DNA from: Chelatococcus asaccharovorans
GTDB taxonomy: Bacteria > Pseudomonadota > Alphaproteobacteria > Rhizobiales > Beijerinckiaceae
Assembly: GCF_003201475.1 (NCBI RefSeq)
Contig: NZ_QJJK01000002.1
Span: 496,001 to 560,000, forward strand
Reading direction: 5' to 3'
Length of the DNA: 64,000 nucleotides
Numbering within the stretch: the first letter of the stretch is position 1; every line of letters starts with the position of its first letter. Positions 53,227 through 62,032 of this stretch are shown here, piece after piece. A program made the position numbers and the translations under genes. The notes below the pieces were generated by a model, which searched no databases, had not been told where the DNA came from, and worked only from the letters and a program-made list of their open reading frames with translations.

Positions 53227-53433
53227 CCCTCCGGAGGATCAATCGTTAACCGCCGATATGCGCTTTTTTGGCTCGTTACCGGCCGGGCTCGCATGTATAA
53301 AACGCAGCTATCTCGTTGCGGCAGTGCGGTTCCCCCAAGCGGCTTTTCATCCGGGGGGTTATTGCCTTAGTCATACCATGCCGTTATTGGCCATTTGCAG
53401 GATGGTAGCCGAACCTGTCCGGAGGATTTGTTC

Positions 53434-55179
53434 ATGCCGCATGAGACCACGCTCATCGCGACCGTCGCAGTGGGTTTCGTGCTGGCCTTCATCTTCGGCT
53501 TCCTGGCCGATCGCTTCCGATTGCCTCCGCTCGTCGGCTATCTCATCGCGGGCATTTTCCTCGGACCCTTTACCCCCGGCTTCGTCGCCGACCCCAGCCT
53601 ATCCGGCCAGTTGGCCGAAGTGGGCGTCATCCTGTTGATGTTCGGTGTCGGGCTCCATTTCTCCATTTCCGATCTGATGGCGGTCAAATGGATCGCCATT
53701 CCCGGCGCGATCGGCCAGATCGTCCTGGCGACGCTTCTCGGCGTCGGGGTTGGTACGATCTGGGGTTGGAGCCTGGGTGGCAGCCTCGTTTTTGGCCTGT
53801 CCCTGTCCGTGGCAAGCACGGTGGTGCTGCTGAAAGCTCTCGAAGAGCGCAACATGCTGCCGACGGCCAACGGCCGCATCGCCGTCGGCTGGCTTATCGT
53901 CGAAGACCTCGCCATGGTGGTCGCCCTTGTCCTGTTGCCGGCCTTCGCCGAAACGCTCGGAGGCCATGCCGCGAGCGGCCACGGCGCCGAGGCTGCGGCA
54001 GACGGCAGCCTGGCGATAACCCTTGGCATCACGCTCGCGAAGGTCGTCGGCTTCGTCGTTTTGGCCATCGCGCTTGGTCCGCGTGTGGTGCCCTGGATTC
54101 TCGGGCAGGTTGCCCGCACCGGCTCGCGCGAGCTGTTCACATTGTCGGTGCTCGCGGTTGCGCTCGGCATCGCCTATGGCTCAGCCGTCATTTTCGGCGT
54201 GTCCTTCGCACTTGGTGCGTTCTTCGCCGGCGTCGTGCTGTCTGAATCGCGATTCAGCCATCGTGCCGCCCATGATTCGCTTCCCTTGCAGGATGCCTTC
54301 GCGGTTCTCTTTTTCGTCTCGGTCGGCATGCTGTTCGACCCATCGATCCTCGTCCGCGAGCCATTGGCCGTGCTCGCGGTGCTCGCGATCATCATGGTCG
54401 GCAAATCGCTGGCCGCAATGCTGATCGTGCTCGTCCTCGGCTATCCCCTGACGACAGCCGTCACGGTCGCGGCCAGCCTTGCGCAGGTCGGCGAGTTCTC
54501 CTTCATCCTCGCGGGGCTCGGTGCGGCGCTCGGGCTCCTGCCGAAGGAAGGCAGCGATCTCATTCTTGCGGGCGCCTTGCTGTCAATCACGCTCAATCCG
54601 CTTGCCTTCGTGGTGGTGCCAGGTCTGATCCGACGGCTCAGTGCCTGGAGCGCCCTCGCCCGTCACGGGGAACATCGCTACCGCGCGCTCGAGGCGGACC
54701 TCGAGGCGGCGCAGGCCCGCGCGCAGGAGCGCGAGCATGCCCATGTCCTCGAAGTGCAGCAGGTGGTGCAGCGCTTCCCGATCTTCGCGGACATCGATCC
54801 CGAACAGCGCCAGGAATTCCTGCTGCTGTTCAAGCCGCGAAGCGCCAATCCCGGCGAGCGCATCATCCAAAAGGGCGACAAGCCAGACGGAATGTACTTC
54901 ATTTCGTCCGGAAAAGCGGCCGTGGACACGGACGCTGGTGAAGTCGCGCTCGGGCCCGGCGACTTTTTCGGCGAGATGGCGCTTTTGTCAGGCAGCCGTC
55001 GCACAGCCGATGTGACAGCGCTCGACTACTGCGAGCTTCTGACAATGAGCCGGCGTGACTTCCTGCAATTCCTGGCGCGAAATCCGGGGCTCCGGCAGCG
55101 CTTTACCGAGACGGCTTCCCAGCGGAGCGAAGTCAACCGTCGCGGCCACGCCGAACCGTCGCCGACCGGCATGGCCTGA
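53434..55179 (+). CDS. CPA2-family cation:proton antiporter with cyclic-nucleotide-binding domain
   Basis: 581 residues from ATG 53434 (GGAGGA about seven bases upstream; frame open to 53395). About 12 membrane spans over residues 1-405 with LPPLVGYLIAGIFLGPFTPGF and FGVGLHFS typical of the KefB/YbaL group. Instead of the usual TrkA-N domain, the cytoplasmic tail has a coiled coil rich in Glu/Ala (about 415-455) and a cNMP-binding domain (about 465-565) with G-E-R-I-I-Q-K-G-D and F-F-G-E-M-A-L-L-S-G-S-R-R. Probably gated by a nucleotide. Confidence 0.93.
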   Translation: MPHETTLIATVAVGFVLAFIFGFLADRFRLPPLVGYLIAGIFLGPFTPGFVADPSLSGQLAEVGVILLMFGVGLHFSISDLMAVKWIAIPGAIGQIVLATLLGVGVGTIWGWSLGGSLVFGLSLSVASTVVLLKALEERNMLPTANGRIAVGWLIVEDLAMVVALVLLPAFAETLGGHAASGHGAEAAADGSLAITLGITLAKVVGFVVLAIALGPRVVPWILGQVARTGSRELFTLSVLAVALGIAYGSAVIFGVSFALGAFFAGVVLSESRFSHRAAHDSLPLQDAFAVLFFVSVGMLFDPSILVREPLAVLAVLAIIMVGKSLAAMLIVLVLGYPLTTAVTVAASLAQVGEFSFILAGLGAALGLLPKEGSDLILAGALLSITLNPLAFVVVPGLIRRLSAWSALARHGEHRYRALEADLEAAQARAQEREHAHVLEVQQVVQRFPIFADIDPEQRQEFLLLFKPRSANPGERIIQKGDKPDGMYFISSGKAAVDTDAGEVALGPGDFFGEMALLSGSRRTADVTALDYCELLTMSRRDFLQFLARNPGLRQRFTETASQRSEVNRRGHAEPSPTGMA

Positions 55180-55308
55180 TCACCCCGCGGCGGCCGCCGC
55201 CGAGAAGCGGCGGGGCCGGATGCGCCGGCGTTCCCCCTCCCCTACCAGCGGTCCGCCCTATGGCACATAGGGGCGGCCGCGATCCGGGCTTGATGCGGGG
55301 CAAGACTA

Positions 55309-55412
55309 TAGAGCATTTTCGAGCGAAGTGGACACCGGTTCGCGTGAAGAAAATGCGCTAAAACAAAGACATGGAGCATTTCCGCGATTCGGAGAAACGC
55401 GAAAATGCTCTA
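55309..55412 (+). repeat. Family A intergenic palindromic repeat, copy 3 (104 bp)
   Basis: Same orientation as copy 1; the ends have drifted from CTAG to TATAG and CTCTAT. It lies between the convergent antiporter and peptidase genes, and its right end touches the peptidase stop codon (55413-55415). Confidence 0.92.
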
Positions 55413-58400
55413 TCAGGCGAGGTCGAAGGGCTGATAGGCGATGCCGTACTGGGTATAGGGTCCCTGCAGGGCGAAGCGCTCCGCGGAACTCGCGAACTCG
55501 ACCAGCAGTTGCGCCTGACTCATGCCATTGTCGAGCGCATTGACCCAGTAGTCGAGGCCGGCCTGGTCCGGGGCGCGGTTCAGGCCATAGTCATACAGAC
55601 GCGTCACGAAGTCGGTGTTGCTCTCGCCGGGCGTGTAGTTGGCCTGGAATTCGGACGTGCCCATCATGTTTTCGGCGACGCTGAGAAGGCTCGTGGCCTC
55701 CTCCACCGCCATCCAGTAGCCCATGCCGGCCGAATCGGGCTGGCGGTCCACGGCCAGCTGATAAAGCCCGTAGAGCTCGCCGGCCACACCCGTCACGTCG
55801 CCGGTCGTCAGCACGCCCGTGCCCTTGGCCTGCACGAAATCGATCTGGTAGACGAGATCGTTGAAATCGCGGTCGCCACCGCCATAGGTCGCTTCGAACC
55901 CCCAGGTATTGGCGCCGTAGTTCCAGAGATGGTTGACACTATTCCCGTTCACGCTCTCATTGGCCTGGTCGAAGGCATAGAAGGCATTGCCGTCGGTCGT
56001 CAGAACCGCCGCGACGATATCGCCGCTGCCGACACCGGTGATGAGCGCCTCCGCATAGCCGCCATAGCCCGGACCGTCGATGCTCGTCAGGCCGGTGGTC
56101 GTCGCATAAAGGCGGGAGGCAACAGCCTCCGCATAGCCGGCGGCCCCGACGGCGATGCCGTTGATGCTGCCGTCGAGGTCGTCAACCCGGTAGAAGGAGA
56201 TCGACACGTCATCCTGCGTCACCTGACGCAGCCGCACGAGGGCCTGCCCGTCGTCGACGGAAGACTGGGCGATGGCGACGGGCCGGGCGAGCACTGCCTC
56301 GGTATCCTCTCCCGTGCCGCCGTAATTCACGAAGCCATACGGCGACGTCAGCGTCGCGCCTGCCGTATCAAGGGAGGTTCCCCCCTCCATGACATCGACT
56401 GCCGCGCCTGCAGCCACCGACACGCCGATGCTGCTGCCCTGGCTCTGGCCATCAAAGCCGATGATGATGTCGCTATCGAAGGCGGGCTTCAGGAACGCCT
56501 GCGCCAGGTAGCTGTCCCAGGCGAACGCGGCCTGCGCCTCACCCGATGTCGCGGTGACGGTGCCGCCCACGTCGATCGACAGCACCGACGAGGTCTGCGC
56601 CTGCAGGATGAGGCGGCCGGTACTGCCGGCCGACCAGTCGCCGCCATCGGCGACGAGCACCTCCGGCAGGGACTTCGACGCGAGCTGGTTGGTCGCGATC
56701 ATCGCCAGCGCCTGCGTCAGGATCGGCCCGTTTGGCGTACCAAGACCGGTGGTGAGGTCATAGCCGTCGCCGGCGGAATAGCCAACGCCGGTGGCATAGC
56801 CGTCGACATATTGCTGCGGGCCGCCCGCGGATTCCTCGCTGAACTCCAGGGGCCCGTTGCGGTCCTCCACGAAGGAGGAGGCGTTGTTGCCGAGCACGAC
56901 ATCGTTGAAGGCAGCAGGCGCAATGAGCGATGCCGTATAAAGGAGATCGTTGTAATAGCCGAGCCGGGGTAGATCGAGCGCAGCAAAGACGCCGTTCAGC
57001 TGCGCCGTGAATGCCGCCCACAGCGGCGTCGAGGCGCTTGTGCCGCCGTTGCCGATGGTCGTGCTGTAGTCGCCGGTCGGCACAGTGTAGAAGAGATTGC
57101 CGCCCGCATTGGCGCTGACGTCCGGGGAGCCGCGGCCGGAGACGCCGTCGGCCGTGACGATGACCCCGCCGAGCCCGGCATCCGTCTGGTAACCGGGCAT
57201 CGCCTGTCCGGTGTCGACGCCGCCGGTCGAGATCCCGTTGGTGACGTAGCTCGTCATCGTCGTGCCGGTCAGGGTCGCCTCGTTCCACACGGTCTCCAGC
57301 CAGGTGCTGGAGGATAAGCCCTGGTAGCCCGAGCGAATGGCCGTCACCAGTGTGGTAAGGTCGCCGTTGCCGAGCGACTGCACGTAATTGTCGAGCGTCG
57401 TATCGTGCGGTGCGCTGTTGGCGTCGCTCGACGAGGTGCCGCCGACGACCGTGAGATAGGGGCTGACGCTGACGTTTTTGATATTGGCGATGCCGTTGCC
57501 GGTATGGGCGTTGGTGCCGCGGTCGCCGGAGCTCTGGAAGCCGGAGATGCCGTGCAGTGCCAGATCCTCGAACAGCGACGTATAGGCATTGGCGAAAATC
57601 GAGCCGGCCACCGGCGGCGTGCCCAGCTCATAGGACGCGGATATGGCTTCCGGCGAGGCCGTATCGTCCCAGACCGCCGACAGCCAGGCCTGAAACACCG
57701 CATTCTGCGCGTAGAGCGCGACCGCGCTGGTCGGCGTGACGGCCGAGACGATGCCGATGTCGAGGTCGCGTTCGCCGTGGCCGGTGCCGTAAGTGCCCTG
57801 GTCGGCATAATAGACGGTCGGCGTGGCATTCACGCCGATGGAAGCGAGATAGCTGGCCAATGCCGTCGGCAGATCGCTTGCCCCGGCCGGCATCGCCCCA
57901 CCGATACCCGGCTCGATCAGGCCGATCGTGCCTGTGGCGGTACCGGGCGGCAAAATGCCACTCTGGGAGGGCGCACCATAGCCGGCCGCGATCACGTTAG
58001 GCGTATAGTCGTTATGCGCCGACGAAGCGTTGCCGGGGCTCTGCGGCCCCTGCGCCGGGGTTTCCGCCGTGGTGTTGACCGGCACAACCGGCGGCGTCGC
58101 CCCGAGAGTCGCGTCGGCGTTGCTCGTGATCGGGGCGAGATAGAGGCCGGCGATGCTGCCAGCCAGTTCGTCGGCGACCGAAAGTTCGCCGTCCCAATAC
58201 ACCAGCCCCTCGTATTTGCCGGCGTTCGCCAGCATCAGCGTGACATTGAACAGGGCGTTGAACTGGTCGACCGTCAGGGTCAGCCAGACGGTGCGGCTCT
58301 CCTGGCCCGTCACATAGTCGGCGCTATTCTCCATCGGCGTGATGCCGGCGCCCGCGAGCACGGCCGTCACGGCCGCCCAGGTCTCGTCGCTGGCACCATA

Positions 58401-58655
58401 GGTCTTGAACAAGGTACCGTCGGCCAGCCCCTGGAGAATGGCCGTCTGGCGCGTTCCCCAATCGGCACCGAGGAGACCGGAGGCATCGTTGGCGCGGTTG
58501 AGTACCAGCGCCAAAGTAATCGTCGTATCGCCGGCCAGGGCCGTCGTGCTCGTCAGGCCGAAGGCGCTCTCGGGCGTACCCGTCGCACCGGTATTGTCGC
58601 CGATGAAATCAAGGAAAGTGCTACCTGCCAGGGCCGTCGTCACGGTGCTCTCCAC
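55413..58655 (-). CDS. S53 (sedolisin/kumamolisin) serine-carboxyl peptidase with DUF4114- and DUF4214-like C-terminal regions
   Basis: 1080 residues. No signal peptide. Pro-domain about 40-185, then the S53 catalytic domain: Glu295 and Asp299 in GERDLD, oxyanion Asp378 in SSGDRG, and Ser540 in GGTSAS, with a calcium-site region at F-N-D-V-V and S-A-G-D-G-Y-D. A beta-rich linker follows, then a DUF4114-like patch (G-D-R-D-F-N-D-L-V-Y) near 930 and two DUF4214-type helices (LAVDRQPDSAGMGYW, L-N-R-A-P-D-Q-A-G-L-D-Y-W) at about 970-1070. Such tails are seen in proteins sent out by type I secretion, so export is inferred. Acid-active protease by family. Confidence 0.9.
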   Translation of the reverse strand: MESTVTTALAGSTFLDFIGDNTGATGTPESAFGLTSTTALAGDTTITLALVLNRANDASGLLGADWGTRQTAILQGLADGTLFKTYGASDETWAAVTAVLAGAGITPMENSADYVTGQESRTVWLTLTVDQFNALFNVTLMLANAGKYEGLVYWDGELSVADELAGSIAGLYLAPITSNADATLGATPPVVPVNTTAETPAQGPQSPGNASSAHNDYTPNVIAAGYGAPSQSGILPPGTATGTIGLIEPGIGGAMPAGASDLPTALASYLASIGVNATPTVYYADQGTYGTGHGERDLDIGIVSAVTPTSAVALYAQNAVFQAWLSAVWDDTASPEAISASYELGTPPVAGSIFANAYTSLFEDLALHGISGFQSSGDRGTNAHTGNGIANIKNVSVSPYLTVVGGTSSSDANSAPHDTTLDNYVQSLGNGDLTTLVTAIRSGYQGLSSSTWLETVWNEATLTGTTMTSYVTNGISTGGVDTGQAMPGYQTDAGLGGVIVTADGVSGRGSPDVSANAGGNLFYTVPTGDYSTTIGNGGTSASTPLWAAFTAQLNGVFAALDLPRLGYYNDLLYTASLIAPAAFNDVVLGNNASSFVEDRNGPLEFSEESAGGPQQYVDGYATGVGYSAGDGYDLTTGLGTPNGPILTQALAMIATNQLASKSLPEVLVADGGDWSAGSTGRLILQAQTSSVLSIDVGGTVTATSGEAQAAFAWDSYLAQAFLKPAFDSDIIIGFDGQSQGSSIGVSVAAGAAVDVMEGGTSLDTAGATLTSPYGFVNYGGTGEDTEAVLARPVAIAQSSVDDGQALVRLRQVTQDDVSISFYRVDDLDGSINGIAVGAAGYAEAVASRLYATTTGLTSIDGPGYGGYAEALITGVGSGDIVAAVLTTDGNAFYAFDQANESVNGNSVNHLWNYGANTWGFEATYGGGDRDFNDLVYQIDFVQAKGTGVLTTGDVTGVAGELYGLYQLAVDRQPDSAGMGYWMAVEEATSLLSVAENMMGTSEFQANYTPGESNTDFVTRLYDYGLNRAPDQAGLDYWVNALDNGMSQAQLLVEFASSAERFALQGPYTQYGIAYQPFDLA

Positions 58656-58968
58656 GGGATAGGTCTCTCGACGCAGTTCCCCCAGAGATCCATCCCAGCC
58701 CCCAGAGAATCTACAGAGAAACTCTCCGAAGTTTTACGCAACTCAGCAAGGTAGAATCGGTGATCTCGGAAGTTGCGGCGTGCGAAAACATAGGCAGAGT
58801 TAATAGGCGTGGCTCGCATCACATTGATTGGCCCGCCCGCGCTCGCATTGCGTGCCCGCTGGCAAACCGTCGCAATTGACGACGACGTCCCGGCGAGATC
58901 ATGCTCGGCCCCAGAGATCCTGCGGACATGCCGGCGCCCGCAAGCGAACCGCCGGCCCTATCCGTTTC
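58656..58968. other. Intergenic region between the S53 peptidase and the NAD(P)H-binding protein
   Basis: 313 bases containing the promoter of the leftward peptidase. No further gene, repeat family or clear terminator was seen. Confidence 0.5.
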
Positions 58969-59577
58969 TCAGTATCCCACCGTAAAACGCTGGCGGATAT
59001 GGGCGGGCTTTTCCAACTCGTCGACAAGCGCGATGGCGTAGTCCTCGAATGAGATCGAGCTTCCCTTGTCGTTCGTGAGCAGATCATCCTTGCCCAGGCG
59101 GAACTGGCCCGTGCGCTCGCCGGGTATGAACAGTGCAGAAGGTGACAGGAAGGTCCAGTCGAGATCAACGATGCCGCGGAGCTTCTTGAGAAAATCGAAG
59201 CCTTTGGTGGCTTCTTCCTTGTAGATCTGGGGGAAGTCCGGCGTGGTGACCAAGGCCACGCCTGGCGCGACGTCCAGGCTGCCGGCGCCACCGACGACAA
59301 GATAGCGTCTGACACCGGATGCGCGAACCGCCGCGATCAGAATGTCGGGGTCGCTCGCCGTAAAGTGGACGGAGCTGATGATCGCGTCATGCCCTTTTAA
59401 AAGGTCCGCTAGTCCTTTGCCGTCGAATACGTCCCCTTGTCGGGCCGTGACGTTTGGCCCCGCGGGGATCTTTTCCGGATGACGGGCGATAGCCGTCACA
59501 TGATGACCGCGGCGGGTGAGTTCCGCCAGAATGCGCGAGCCGGCGTTGCCGCTTGCACCGATGAGAGCGACTTTCAT
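58969..59577 (-). CDS. NAD(P)H-binding oxidoreductase, atypical SDR (YwnB/BVR-B-like)
   Basis: 202 residues. KVALIGASGNAGSRILAEL carries the G-x-x-G-x-x-G dinucleotide motif, R-G-H-H-V-T-A-I-A-R fits NADP preference, and VGGAGSLDVAPG lies in the middle. Members are flavin or quinone reductases. It ends the leftward pair with the DsbA-family gene and faces an HxlR regulator, a common combination for redox and electrophile response. Confidence 0.88.
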   Translation of the reverse strand: MKVALIGASGNAGSRILAELTRRGHHVTAIARHPEKIPAGPNVTARQGDVFDGKGLADLLKGHDAIISSVHFTASDPDILIAAVRASGVRRYLVVGGAGSLDVAPGVALVTTPDFPQIYKEEATKGFDFLKKLRGIVDLDWTFLSPSALFIPGERTGQFRLGKDDLLTNDKGSSISFEDYAIALVDELEKPAHIRQRFTVGY

Positions 59578-59611
59578 GATCTGCGTCCTTTTTGATGGGG
59601 GATGGTGATTG

Positions 59612-60277
59612 TCAGGCTATATTGACGTGGCGAAGCAGGGTCTCGCGATCACCGTAGAGATATTGGCTCGGAAGGATGCGGTGCTCCTCACCTGCCGTTA
59701 GAATCAACGTCGGCACGCCGCGCGCGCCGTGGGCGGCCATCAGTCGCCGGCCATGGGCGATCTGGCACTGGGCGTACGCCAGGACTTCAGGATCGGCGGC
59801 ACGCATCCTCTTCGCGGGCGCAGATAGTCCCGCACCGTCGAGAACCGCCGCCACCTCCTCCCGGACGGATGTATCGCGTCCATCGACATAACGCGCGTGC
59901 TGGATCGCCTTATAGGCGTCGAAGACGCGCTGCGGCGCATCGAGGCCAACGGCAGCCAGCGCAAGCGCTGCAGCGGTGGAATCGAATGCGATCCCCGGCT
60001 GGAGGATCCGCTCGCGATAGACGTGTGAGAAGGGCTGTCCGGTCAGGGCCTCGATCCGCCGGTCATTGTCCCAGGCATAGGCGGCAAAACCTGCGTCCAT
60101 GGTCCGCGCTCCCTCCCCGGCGAACATGCCGGTTGCGAGGAAGGTGATCGTGGTCCTCGCCTGCAAGGTCTCCAAGGCAGGGGTGGCTCCGTAGCACCAA
60201 CCGCAAAGGGGGTCATAGAGATAGGTCAGAGTTCCGATAGCAGGGTCTCTGGTCGACGGACGCGCGCGGTGGTTCAT
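59612..60277 (-). CDS. DsbA-family protein (FrnE-like) with CGWC
   Basis: 221 residues from ATG 60277; the frame is open to 60361 across the operator region. The thioredoxin fold with active site C25-G-W-C28 in LYDPLCGWCYG, helical insertion, and cis-Pro in GVPTLIL. No signal peptide, so it is cytoplasmic and probably an isomerase/oxidoreductase or glutathione-like transferase, not an envelope oxidase. Divergent from the HxlR gene. Confidence 0.9.
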   Translation of the reverse strand: MNHRARPSTRDPAIGTLTYLYDPLCGWCYGATPALETLQARTTITFLATGMFAGEGARTMDAGFAAYAWDNDRRIEALTGQPFSHVYRERILQPGIAFDSTAAALALAAVGLDAPQRVFDAYKAIQHARYVDGRDTSVREEVAAVLDGAGLSAPAKRMRAADPEVLAYAQCQIAHGRRLMAAHGARGVPTLILTAGEEHRILPSQYLYGDRETLLRHVNIA

Positions 60278-60302
60278 TTTCAGACCAAGTTCAGATAAGA
60301 GA

Positions 60303-60328
60303 GTTAGTTCGCATGATTGGGCGCTAAC
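60303..60328. promoter_or_regulatory. Inverted repeat GTTAG-N16-CTAAC in the divergent DsbA/HxlR promoter
   Basis: Arms at 60303-60307 and 60324-60328, with CGC and GCG pairing inside. The spacing and place fit an HxlR operator, but the arms are short. Confidence 0.35.
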
Positions 60329-60455
60329 ATAGGCGGTCCGAAATTCGTGACAAGAAGTCATCGGAAGGATCCTCGGTCAGCGCGGTCTTACCGCCCTGTC
60401 CAACGCGGCCATCGGTGACGCGGACCTCCGATGTGAATCGAGGAGAAACTCAGGC

Positions 60456-60851
60456 GTGGTTGCAAGGCAGACAGAGATCAAGCCGTCGGTTGCGGATGAT
60501 GAATTTTCATTCTCGCCCTGCCCTATCCGGAATGTTCTGGATCGCATCGGCGATCAGTGGAGCCTTCTGGTGCTGGAGGCGCTGGAGCCCCAAACACTGC
60601 GGTTTAACGCGTTGCGGCGCTCAATCGGCGATGTCTCGCAGCACATGCTGGCCCGCACCCTAAAGCGCTTGGAGCAGGACGGCTTCGTCTCGCGGACGCT
60701 CTATCCCGTCATCCCGCCACGAGTGGATTATGCGCTTACGCCGCTGGGGCGCTCGCTTATGGTGCCGCTGCGCGATTTGATGACCTGGGCGGACCGGAAT
60801 CATGACGCCGTATGTGCTGCACGCCGCGCTTATCGCCATACGGCGAGCTGA
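60456..60851 (+). CDS. HxlR-family transcriptional regulator
   Basis: 131 residues from GTG 60456 (GAGGAGAA about ten bases upstream). Winged helix with C-P-I-R-N-V-L-D-R-I-G-D-Q-W-S-L-L-V-L at the N-terminus, where the conserved Cys often senses thiol or quinone stress, and V-S-Q-H-M-L-A-R-T-L-K-R-L-E as the recognition helix. Probably controls the divergent oxidoreductase pair. Confidence 0.92.
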   Translation: MVARQTEIKPSVADDEFSFSPCPIRNVLDRIGDQWSLLVLEALEPQTLRFNALRRSIGDVSQHMLARTLKRLEQDGFVSRTLYPVIPPRVDYALTPLGRSLMVPLRDLMTWADRNHDAVCAARRAYRHTAS

Positions 60852-60981
60852 GATGCAGCTGTTGAAAAGGGGGACAATTCCGGCTCGGTCGATCTCAGCA
60901 ACGAGCGCGCCTTATTTCAGCACCATGCTGGGATCGTTCGTTTAACGGGAAATAACCTCCCCAGCGTTGAAATGGTGATTG

Positions 60982-61824
60982 ATGACTACTTTCAGGATTA
61001 CGGTTCGTCCCGGAAACCGTTGGCTCTTCGGCGCGATGGCTGGATTCCTTTCACTCTCTGCAGGTGCTTTCTCGGTACAAGCCGGAACGCTTTGCACAGT
61101 GATTGCGGATGCAGCGACAGGAAAGATTATTCGCCAGGAGGGCAATTGCGACAGCCGTGTCACGCCTGCCTCTACCTTCAAGATTCCGCTCAGCCTGATG
61201 GGTTTTGATGCAGGCTTTCTCGCAAACGAACATAGTCCGTCGCGGCCTTTCAAAAAGGGCTACGCAGCCTGGATCGAATCCTGGAAACAGACCACAGATC
61301 CAACCAGCTGGATGAAGAACTCGGTCGTCTGGTATTCCCGGCTGATCACCGAGGCGCTCGGGGAAGCGCGCTTTCGCGATTATGTCCGGCGTTTCGGCTA
61401 CGGCAATCAGGACGTTTCGGGGAACCCCGGCAAGAATGACGGCCTGACCAATTCCTGGTTGAGTTCGTCGCTGAAAATATCCCCACTCGAGCAAATTGCC
61501 TTTCTGCGTAAGCTCGTTCGGCAGGAGCTCTCAGTCAGCCAGCAGTCTTATGCCATGACGGGTAAGCTCACTGCGCTGCAGGACGTCGCAGGTTGGACCA
61601 TTCACGGCAAAACAGGCGCTGGTCCGGTCCGGCGCGCGGACGGATCGCCTGAACCAGGCCACAGCTATGGTTGGTTCGTCGGTTGGATGACGAAGGGTGA
61701 CCGGACGCTGCTCTTCGCCCGTTTGATTGAGGACGAGAAACGTGAGGCGGTGAGCCCGGGGATACGGACGCGTGAAAACTTTTTGCGTGAATTCCCCGAG
61801 ATTGTCAGGTCTTCAGCACTATAG
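60982..61824 (+). CDS. Class D (OXA-type) beta-lactamase
   Basis: 280 residues from ATG 60982; a TTG three bases earlier is less likely. Signal peptide ends near S-V-Q-A-G. All class D motifs are present: S64-T-F-K67, S114-V-V, Y140-G-N and K210-T-G, with the W-L region near 159 that contacts the carboxylated Lys. Should hydrolyse penicillins in the periplasm, and the spectrum is not predictable. It sits 208 bases from repC on a secondary replicon, with no transposon ends or integron around it. Confidence 0.95.
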   Translation: MTTFRITVRPGNRWLFGAMAGFLSLSAGAFSVQAGTLCTVIADAATGKIIRQEGNCDSRVTPASTFKIPLSLMGFDAGFLANEHSPSRPFKKGYAAWIESWKQTTDPTSWMKNSVVWYSRLITEALGEARFRDYVRRFGYGNQDVSGNPGKNDGLTNSWLSSSLKISPLEQIAFLRKLVRQELSVSQQSYAMTGKLTALQDVAGWTIHGKTGAGPVRRADGSPEPGHSYGWFVGWMTKGDRTLLFARLIEDEKREAVSPGIRTRENFLREFPEIVRSSAL

Positions 61825-61997
61825 ATAGTCCTATTAACGGGAGAGGAATCCGGGGTTCGAAGGCGGCGCAGGCCGATCTTCAATGACCTTCCGAGGCGTG
61901 GGCGCACTCGTTGCGTCCATCCTTCAAGTCTTTGACGTAACAAATCTATTTCGTCCGACGGAAGCCAATCGACGGATTTGTTCCGTGACTGCGACCG

Positions 61998-62027
61998 GAC
62001 TATATGAGCGATTCTCCTCATATAGTC
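61998..62027. terminator. Perfect 11-bp hairpin downstream of repC
   Basis: Arms GACTATATGAG (61998-62008) and CTCATATAGTC (62017-62027) with an 8-base loop, six bases beyond the repC stop (62033). No T-tract follows on either strand, so it could stabilise the transcript end, stop transcription with Rho, or be a protein site. It is not a match to repABC parS (GTTNNNNGCNNNNAAC). Confidence 0.5.
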
Positions 62028-62032
62028 TTCAA

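Noticed and set aside
35105-55412. Repeat families A, B and D considered as a CRISPR array
   Set aside because: Copies are kilobases apart, palindromic and without regular spacers or cas genes.
55371-56972. 533-codon plus-strand frame opposite the S53 peptidase
   Set aside because: It begins inside repeat A and has no family motif; the minus strand carries the complete S53 catalytic set.
61998-62027. Hairpin considered as a parS site of repABC
   Set aside because: It lacks the GTTNNNNGCNNNNAAC form.
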